Source: Elusimicrobiota bacterium
Lineage (GTDB): Bacteria > Elusimicrobiota > Elusimicrobia > Elusimicrobiales > Elusimicrobiaceae
DNA length: 10,893 bases
Reading direction: 5' to 3'
Assembly (NCBI GenBank): GCA_031259485.1
Contig: JAIRLH010000136.1
Location: forward strand, 1 to 10,893
Shown here one piece after another: positions 6,745 through 10,893 of the stretch. Position numbers and translations under genes: made by a program. Every line of letters starts with the position of its first letter. Position 1 is the first letter of the stretch. The notes beneath the pieces are model-generated. The model did not search any database. It saw only the letters and a list, made by a program, of their open reading frames with translations, and had not been told where the DNA came from.

Positions 6745-7197
6745 ATGAAGAAGATTATTTATCCGGCAGCAGCGATTGCTTTTATGTTTGCCATGGTGGC
6801 TTGCGTCAGTCGCAATAACGTCATAAAACACAATGAAGAACATAATAAGTATGCTGACAAAGTGCATAATTCCAGAAACAGCGTGGACTGGGACGGGACT
6901 TATACGGGAGTAATCCCCTGCGCGGATTGCGAGGGCATAAAAGTGGAGCTCACTTTAAGCCCGCAGGAAACTTATAAAATAAGCTATACGTATCTGGGTA
7001 AAAGCGACAATTCTTTCAAAGGTGCGGGGAAGTTTTCCTGGGATAAGGACGGGAGTTCCGTAACCCTAGACACTAAGGATTTGGCCTTCCCGCCGTATTA
7101 TAAAGTCGGCGAAAACAAGCTGATACAGCTTGACATGAACGGCCAAAAAATCACTGGCAAACTATCCGACAAATACGTGCTTATAAAGAATAATTAA
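6745..7197 (+). CDS. nlpE: NlpE-like lipoprotein (copper resistance/stress-sensing N-terminal domain)
   Basis: The 150-residue protein is a lipoprotein: hydrophobic signal with lipobox MVAC, lipidated Cys20. Residues 48-148 match the NlpE N-terminal domain: DWDGTYTGVIPCADCEGIK with the conserved CxxC (Cys59, Cys62), GKFSWDKDGSSVTL, YYKVGENKLIQLD and the ending KITGKLSDKYVL. In E. coli NlpE senses surface contact and lipoprotein or redox problems and signals to the Cpx pathway; its name also comes from copper tolerance. This version has only the N-terminal domain, lacking the C-terminal OB-fold of E. coli NlpE, as in many other bacteria. A ribosome site GGGGG lies nine bases before the ATG, and a weak promoter candidate (TTCATT at 6690, TATTAA at 6713) precedes it. 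A strong terminator follows, so it is probably monocistronic. Confidence 0.88.
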   Translation: MKKIIYPAAAIAFMFAMVACVSRNNVIKHNEEHNKYADKVHNSRNSVDWDGTYTGVIPCADCEGIKVELTLSPQETYKISYTYLGKSDNSFKGAGKFSWDKDGSSVTLDTKDLAFPPYYKVGENKLIQLDMNGQKITGKLSDKYVLIKNN

Positions 7198-7203
7198 CAA
7201 CTG

Positions 7204-7239
7204 GAGCTCCCTCGCCCAAAGGCGGGGGAGTTCTTTTTT
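7204..7239 (+). terminator. Rho-independent terminator after the nlpE-like gene
   Basis: A 13-pair stem GAGCTCCCTCGCC / GGCGGGGGAGTTC (with G-T wobbles) encloses the loop CAAA and runs into a T-tract. It begins six bases after the TAA and cleanly separates nlpE from the tRNA gene. Confidence 0.92.
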
Positions 7240-7255
7240 GCAAATACGGTTTTTC

Positions 7256-7284
7256 TGTACTTCAAAAAACGAAATTAGTATAAT
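7256..7284 (+). promoter_or_regulatory. Possible tRNA-Val promoter
   Basis: A consensus -10 TATAAT (7279-7284) is preceded at 17 bp by a weak -35 TGTACT (7256-7261). It would start transcription near 7291, about 43 bases before the mature tRNA 5-prime end, between the nlpE terminator and the tRNA. A second -10-like TATAAG lies at 7291-7296. Confidence 0.45.
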
Positions 7285-7333
7285 ATGCGATATAAGATTA
7301 TCTGACGAAACCCGATGTAAAGTTTATCTTTAA

Positions 7334-7405
7334 GCCCAGTTGGCGCAGCGGTAGCGCGTTCCCTTGACATGGGAAAGGTCAGAGGTTCAATCCCTCTACT
7401 GGGCA
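7334..7405 (+). tRNA. tRNA-Val (anticodon GAC)
   Basis: A 72-base cloverleaf can be folded by hand. The acceptor stem is GCCCAGT/ACTGGGC, the D stem GCGC/GCGC with loop AGCGGTA, and the anticodon stem TTCCC/GGGAA with loop TTGACAT. The variable loop is AGGTC, and the T stem AGAGG/CCTCT has loop TTCAATC. The anticodon GAC reads the valine codons GUC and GUU. The discriminator base is A and CCA is not encoded, so it must be added by CCA nucleotidyltransferase. The gene is followed at once by its own terminator. Confidence 0.97.
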
Positions 7406-7416
7406 AGCTCCGTCGC

Positions 7417-7459
7417 AAGCCCGCTTTCTGACAACAACCATCAGAAAGCGGGCTTTTTT
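7417..7459 (+). terminator. Rho-independent terminator of tRNA-Val
   Basis: A perfect 15-pair stem, AAGCCCGCTTTCTGA with its complement, encloses a nine-base loop and is followed by a T-run. It starts 12 bases after the tRNA 3-prime end. The reverse strand lacks a T-tract, so it should not stop leftward hypF transcripts. Confidence 0.95.
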
Positions 7460-7660
7460 GTCGCAAAATCTTTTGTAAATAGCGTAAAATAAAAGCAACA
7501 GATAAATACAGCCTTGGGCAAAGTTTGCTCACGCTTTCTTTGGCAAATATTCCACCCGAATTTGAAGGGACTTTAGTTTCCTTTACGCTTTTAATCATCA
7601 ATTAAAGTAAAGCGCAAAAAAGCAACACGGTTTGTGGGGCGAAATGACAGCGCACAAAAA
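7460..7660. other. Noncoding spacer between convergent tRNA-Val and hypF
   Basis: I see no credible gene. The stretch holds an imperfect palindrome GGGCAAA-G-TTTGCTC (about 7515-7530) and an A+T-rich foldback around ATCATCAATTAAAG (about 7580-7612). No convincing terminator for the leftward hypF transcript was found. The minus-strand frame at 7275-7601 is antisense to the tRNA and is not accepted as a gene. Confidence 0.5.
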
Positions 7661-9862
7661 TTATACGAAACCGGCGTATTTTGCGTAAAGCTGGCCGGCG
7701 GCGATTGCGCCGTCGCCAACTGGCAGGATATTATTGGCGTAGACTTTTATGCCCGCCGCCGCCAGCAGCGCCTGCGCGCGCGCCAGCAGAATTTTGTTTT
7801 GAAACACGCCGCCGCACAAAGCGACTTCCCGCGCGCGCAGCTTCAGCGCGGCCGTCAAAATAATCCGCGCCAAAGTATTGTGAAATTTTGCCGCCGCTTC
7901 AGCCGGCCGCCGGCGGTCAGCGACAAGCCCTCGTATCAGCGGCGCAGTGTCAACGAAGATAAGGCCGCCTTTCTCCTCCACGACAAAACTATAATAGGTT
8001 TTTGTTAACGCGCGCGCGGCCGCGCTTTCCAGCAGCATTGCGCCCTGCGCCTGATATGTGGCCTGCGCGCACAAACCCAGTATGGCGGCAGCTGCGTCAA
8101 ACAGGCGGCCCGCGCCGCTGTAGGTATAACAGTTGAGGCCTGCGCGCGACGCGCCCAGCGCGGCTGCCGCGTCGTCAACGCGCAGGATATTTTTTATTTG
8201 CGCGTCCTTAAAACCCGCCGCAAGCAGGTATGAAAGCCCACACTTCCAAATGTCTTTTGTCGCGCTTTCCCCGCCGAAAATTTTTACGGGCTTAAGGCAG
8301 CCGGCGCGCCGCCATTCGCCGCGGCTGATTTCCAAAAATTCCGCGCCCCATATGGTGTTATCCGCGCCCAGGCCCGCGCCGTCAAAAGCGAAACATAAAA
8401 ACCCGCGGCGCAAATCATGCTCCGCCGCGACGGCCAGCGCGTGCGCCAGATGGTGCCGCACCTTCAGCGCGCGCGGATTGTACGCCGCGGCGTAATAGGC
8501 GGGGTGCGCGTCGCGCAGGAAAATTTGTGGCCGGACATTCAACAGACTTTGCATTTTTTTTATTGTTTCTTTGAAGTATAAAATATTGCCCGCATTGTCC
8601 AAATCGCCGATATACTGGCTCAAAAAAAGCTTATCATCTTTGCCCAAGCAAAAACTGCTGGCGAGATTCGCGCCCAGCGCAAGCATTGGTTTTTTTAGAC
8701 GGGAAGGAAGCGTTATATGCCCGGGCGCGTATCCGCGCGCGCGGCGCAAAAAATGAATTCTGCCGCCCAGCTCAAAAAGCACGCTGTCGTCCATGCGGTT
8801 ATGTATTTTGCGGTCGTGCAGAAGGAAGCCGTCGGCAATATCGCCAAGGTCGTCCAAGGCTTCATTATTATCAATACATATCGGCTGGCCCGATATATTG
8901 CCCGAAGTCATAACCAGCGGCGCGGGGCCAAGTATATCAAATAAAATTTTATGCAGCGGCGTGTAAGGCAACATAACGCCGAAAGTATAAAGCCCTTCGC
9001 TGATTAGCGCGATGTCGCGCCGTTTTTTCAGCATCACCGCCGGCGCGGCGGCGGATTTCAGCAGCCGTTCCTCCTCCGCGTTCGCATAGCAATATTTTTT
9101 TATTTCTTTGATATTGCCGAACATCAGTGCCAGCGGTTTGTGCGGCCGATTTTTGCGCGCGCGCAGGCGTGCGACGACGGCTTTATTTAAGGCGTCGCAA
9201 GCCAGGTGAAACCCGCCCAAACTTTTTATGGCGATTATTCTGCCTCTTTTGATTTGCAGCGCCGCTTCTTCAAGTCCGCCGGCGGCTTTGCCTTTGTAAA
9301 TGAAGCTCACGCGCGGGCCGCATACGGGACAGCAGTTAGGCTGCGCGTGGAATCGGCGGTCGCGCGGGTCCCCAAATTCCGCGCGGCATGCGGGGCATAT
9401 TTTGAAAGGCCTCATGGTGCTTTGCGCCCTGTCGTAAGGCAGATTTTTTATTATGGTAAAACGCGGCCCGCAGTTTGTGCAATTTGTGAAGGGATAACGG
9501 AAGCGGCGGTTTTTTTTGTCGGCAATATCTTTTTGGCAGTCTTTACAGATTGCGATATCCGGCGGCACGGAAGTCGCCGCCGCGCCTTTTATGCTGTCTC
9601 TGATTACAAACTTATTTTCTTTTTTAAGCGGGACGTCGGCTGTTGTTATTTCGTCAATACGGCTTGCGGCGGGGGCTTTTATTTTTAAAGCTTCAAGAAA
9701 AATTTTTATTTTCGCCGGCGCGCCCTGCGCTTCTATGACGACGCCGCGCGGCGTATTAGCCGCCCAGCCGCGCAAACCCAAGCCGCGGGCCAGTTTATAA
9801 ACAAAGGGCCTGAACCCGACGGCCTGCACAATACCGCCGATAAATATTCTTTTGCGGAGCAT
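7661..9862 (-). CDS. hypF: Carbamoyltransferase HypF ([NiFe] hydrogenase maturation)
   Basis: HypF uses carbamoyl phosphate and ATP to carbamoylate the C-terminal Cys of HypE, the first step in making the cyanide ligands of [NiFe] hydrogenases. The 733 residues show all modules. The acylphosphatase domain (5-88) has VQAVGFRPFVYKLA and GWAAN. Two C2-C2 zinc fingers lie at 106-131 and 156-181. The YrdC-like domain (195-380) has SLGGFHLACDA, NRPHKPLALM and TSGNISGQPI. The Kae1-like domain (390-733) has RHHLAHA, FDGAGLGADNTIWGAEF and CGGVFQN. Expected metal ligands His470, His474, Asp494 and Asp717 are present. Several neighbouring residues depart from consensus as I recall it: DGAG for DGTG, YQAQGA for YEGQAA, GDGA for NDGG. 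Full length suggests function. No clear ribosome site precedes the ATG. It follows the pilin gene by 37 bases. Confidence 0.96.
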   Translation of the reverse strand: MLRKRIFIGGIVQAVGFRPFVYKLARGLGLRGWAANTPRGVVIEAQGAPAKIKIFLEALKIKAPAASRIDEITTADVPLKKENKFVIRDSIKGAAATSVPPDIAICKDCQKDIADKKNRRFRYPFTNCTNCGPRFTIIKNLPYDRAQSTMRPFKICPACRAEFGDPRDRRFHAQPNCCPVCGPRVSFIYKGKAAGGLEEAALQIKRGRIIAIKSLGGFHLACDALNKAVVARLRARKNRPHKPLALMFGNIKEIKKYCYANAEEERLLKSAAAPAVMLKKRRDIALISEGLYTFGVMLPYTPLHKILFDILGPAPLVMTSGNISGQPICIDNNEALDDLGDIADGFLLHDRKIHNRMDDSVLFELGGRIHFLRRARGYAPGHITLPSRLKKPMLALGANLASSFCLGKDDKLFLSQYIGDLDNAGNILYFKETIKKMQSLLNVRPQIFLRDAHPAYYAAAYNPRALKVRHHLAHALAVAAEHDLRRGFLCFAFDGAGLGADNTIWGAEFLEISRGEWRRAGCLKPVKIFGGESATKDIWKCGLSYLLAAGFKDAQIKNILRVDDAAAALGASRAGLNCYTYSGAGRLFDAAAAILGLCAQATYQAQGAMLLESAAARALTKTYYSFVVEEKGGLIFVDTAPLIRGLVADRRRPAEAAAKFHNTLARIILTAALKLRAREVALCGGVFQNKILLARAQALLAAAGIKVYANNILPVGDGAIAAGQLYAKYAGFV

Positions 9863-9899
9863 AGTTGAATTTTATCATTTTGCGGCGGCAAACAAAAAA

Positions 9900-10436
9900 T
9901 CATAATTCGTAGCAGTTATGTCTGTTGTGTTGGCGGCCGTTAGGATTACTTCTTAACACAATGCCGGTTTTGCTTATGTTTTTGCAAAAATATTCATATT
10001 TGGTGTCCGTCTTGCCGCAACATTCTTTTCTGTTCGGATATTGACTTTTTGCCGCCCACACGAAATAAAGCAAATCAGAGTCTTCCCAGGGTTTGCGCGC
10101 GGCTACAATAACGCCGGTTTGGCCCCAATAAGACGGGTTAAGAATGAAATTTTTGCATGTCATCTGATCTTGCGCGCCAAAAGTGCAGCCCGGGTATTGT
10201 ATATTTATCTGTGCATAGGTTTCATTAATATGGTTATCAGGAGGATAGCTCCCGTTAGTCAAATAATAAAATTCCAATTCTTTTACCCAACTGTTTGCGG
10301 CGAGTTGCATTTGGACAAATTGTGATTTAAGAACTGATTTTTGATATTGCGGGACTGCAATAGCGGCTAGTATGCCGATTATTAAAATAACGACAAGTAA
10401 TTCAATTAAAGTAAAAGCCTTTTTATTTAATTTCAT
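9900..10436 (-). CDS. Type IV pilin or pseudopilin (prepilin-type N-terminal methylation signal)
   Basis: The 178-residue product begins MKLNKKA, then FTLIELLVVILIIGILAAIA, the class III prepilin signal. Cleavage by prepilin peptidase would fall between Ala7 and Phe8, with Ala at -1 where Gly is usual, and Glu12 is the conserved +5 residue. The hydrophobic helix runs to about residue 29 and continues as YQKSVLKSQFVQMQLAANSW. The globular part has six Cys (84, 94, 139, 140, 151, 175), which could form disulfides. I start at the ATG at 10436 because GAGG lies eight bases upstream; the ATG at 10442 and TTG at 10454 fit worse. No pilus assembly genes are in the window. The gene lies between hypE and hypF, appears more A+T-rich than hypF by eye, and has its own promoter. 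Confidence 0.92.
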   Translation of the reverse strand: MKLNKKAFTLIELLVVILIIGILAAIAVPQYQKSVLKSQFVQMQLAANSWVKELEFYYLTNGSYPPDNHINETYAQINIQYPGCTFGAQDQMTCKNFILNPSYWGQTGVIVAARKPWEDSDLLYFVWAAKSQYPNRKECCGKTDTKYEYFCKNISKTGIVLRSNPNGRQHNRHNCYEL

Positions 10437-10463
10437 TATCATATCCTCGTGCAATTGAAAATA

Positions 10464-10489
10464 GACATTTATTTTTTATACTAAATGTC
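10464..10489. repeat. 8-bp inverted repeat over the pilin -10 region
   Basis: GACATTTA (10464-10471) and TAAATGTC (10482-10489) are perfect inverted copies ten bases apart. The right arm and spacer flank the proposed -10, and the left arm covers the expected transcription start. The geometry suits either a repressor operator or a weak hairpin at the extreme 5-prime end of the mRNA. Confidence 0.6.
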
Positions 10490-10503
10490 CCCAGATTTTA
10501 CAA
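10475..10503 (-). promoter_or_regulatory. Promoter candidate for the pilin gene
   Basis: On the minus strand TTGTAA (10503-10498) and TATAAA (10480-10475) are separated by 17 bp, giving a sigma-70-type promoter. Transcription would begin near 10468, leaving a leader of about 32 bases that includes the GAGG ribosome site at 10448-10445. It lies just downstream of the MITE in the direction of transcription. Confidence 0.55.
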
Positions 10504-10510
10504 TACTGTT

Positions 10511-10634
10511 TGCATTATGGCATTGCTAAAGAGCATAGATAACAAGGTAAATTTATGGAATAACTAAAAAGTTCCCATAATACAATTTTTATCTAAGTCC
10601 ATAATCTATGCTATTTTAGCATTGCCTGCATTAT
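10511..10634. repeat. 8-bp target site duplication flanking the MITE
   Basis: TGCATTAT occurs at 10511-10518 and again, exactly, at 10627-10634, directly abutting both ends of the 108-bp element. A perfect duplication next to imperfect terminal repeats indicates insertion by transposition. Confidence 0.82.
10519..10626. mobile_element. 108-bp MITE-like inverted-repeat element
   Basis: The left end (10519-10540, beginning GGCATTGCTAAA) and the reversed right end (10626-10604, beginning GGCAATGCTAAA) are terminal inverted repeats of 22-23 bases. They differ by two substitutions and one single-base gap. The interior also folds back (ATGGAATAACT against AGTTCCCAT around 10555-10578), so most of the element is an imperfect palindrome. 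There is no room for a transposase, so it is a miniature element moved in trans. Ends starting GG with an 8-bp duplication are compatible with IS1595- or ISL3-type transposases, but I cannot assign a family. It stands 16 bp upstream of the pilin -35 box. Confidence 0.82.
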
Positions 10635-10652
10635 TTATATTATTAATTCAGG

Positions 10653-10677
10653 ATACCCGATAAAGACTTTCGGGTAT
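10653..10677. other. Hairpin downstream of hypE
   Basis: ATACCCGA (10653-10660) pairs perfectly with TCGGGTAT (10670-10677) across a nine-base loop. It lies about 70 bases past the hypE stop. Read leftwards it is followed by A+T-rich sequence without a T-run, so it is at most a weak terminator or an RNA 3-prime-end stabiliser. Confidence 0.4.
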
Positions 10678-10747
10678 TATAAAGGAAAGATACCGCTTGC
10701 CAGTGAGGTCGTAATCGAGCGGCGGGTGATATTTAAGGTGATTTGCG

Positions 10748-10893
10748 TCAGCAGATCCTGGGCAGAACGTCGCCAAGCGGCGGGCGCAGCAGGCGCCGCC
10801 CGCCTAAGACCGTTTTAAGGAATACTTTACCGCCGGCGGCGGATGCGCGGCCTATGATTCGCGCGTTTTTGCCGTATTTATCCGCGCGGATTA
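10748..10893 (-). CDS. hypE: Hydrogenase expression/formation protein HypE (C-terminal fragment)
   Basis: The minus strand from the right edge to the TGA at 10750-10748 encodes the last 48 or so residues of HypE; the rest lies outside the window. HypE dehydrates the thiocarboxamide on its C-terminal Cys to a thiocyanate and passes cyanide to the HypC-HypD iron. The fragment reads ADKYGKNARIIGRA, then GGKVFLKTVLGG, and ends LGDVLPRIC. The terminal Pro-Arg-Ile-Cys is the invariant HypE tail whose Cys is carbamoylated by HypF, and the IIG and LKT-LGG elements match the family C-terminus. Its direction is the same as hypF. A G+C-rich self-complementary stretch (GCGGGCG with CGCCCGC, near 10780-10804) lies within the coding region. 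Confidence 0.9.
   Translation of the reverse strand, partial: IRADKYGKNARIIGRASAAGGKVFLKTVLGGRRLLRPPLGDVLPRIC

Noticed and set aside
7275..7601. 108-codon minus-strand frame over the tRNA and its terminator
   Set aside because: It is antisense to tRNA-Val; the peptide around SRGIEPLTFPMSRERA is a well-known tRNA antisense artefact and no ribosome site supports it.
9206..9688. 160-codon plus-strand frame opposite hypF
   Set aside because: It lies inside the HypF zinc-finger and acylphosphatase coding region, which is unambiguous on the minus strand.
9894..9920. Terminator after the pilin gene (CATAA/TTATG then T-run)
   Set aside because: The stem has only five A+T-rich pairs with a ten-base loop, too weak to claim, and hypF follows within 37 bases.
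1..10893. CRISPR array, phage genes or a defence island
   Set aside because: No regularly spaced direct repeats and no cas, integrase, nuclease or phage structural genes were seen; the content is envelope, signalling and hydrogenase maturation genes.

Overview
The window reads as part of the chromosome of an anaerobic, Gram-negative-type (diderm) bacterium. The outer membrane is implied by Tol-Pal proteins, three lipobox proteins and a beta-barrel. Hydrogen metabolism is implied by HypE and HypF. A type IV pilin with a short KKAFTLIELL leader and the mixed base composition resemble Elusimicrobiota, but that placement is inference from style and no marker gene here proves it.

Positions 1-5368 are read leftwards and form two gene groups. 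The distal one is pal, cpoB (ybgF) and tolB, the last running off the left edge; together they link outer membrane to peptidoglycan. The proximal one is an outer-membrane beta-barrel, a soluble histidine kinase without sensor domain or response regulator, an unknown helical protein and an AI-2E-family (PerM/TqsA-like) transporter. Genes inside each group overlap or nearly touch. A hairpin with a T-run and a possible promoter separate the two groups.

A 68-bp divergent spacer at 5369-5436 leads to the rightward genes: an exported purple-acid-phosphatase-like protein with most metal ligands replaced, an NlpE-like lipoprotein with a strong terminator, and tRNA-Val(GAC) with its own terminator.

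From 7661 to the right edge everything is leftward again: hypF, a type IV pilin gene, a 108-bp miniature inverted-repeat element (MITE) with a perfect 8-bp target duplication, and the last codons of hypE ending in the diagnostic Pro-Arg-Ile-Cys. HypF and HypE together make the cyanide ligand of [NiFe] hydrogenases, so the pilin and MITE appear to lie inside a hyp cluster.

The strongest leads are the degraded metallophosphatase, the MITE beside the pilin promoter and the split hypE-hypF arrangement. No complete new multi-gene defence or mobile system is evident.
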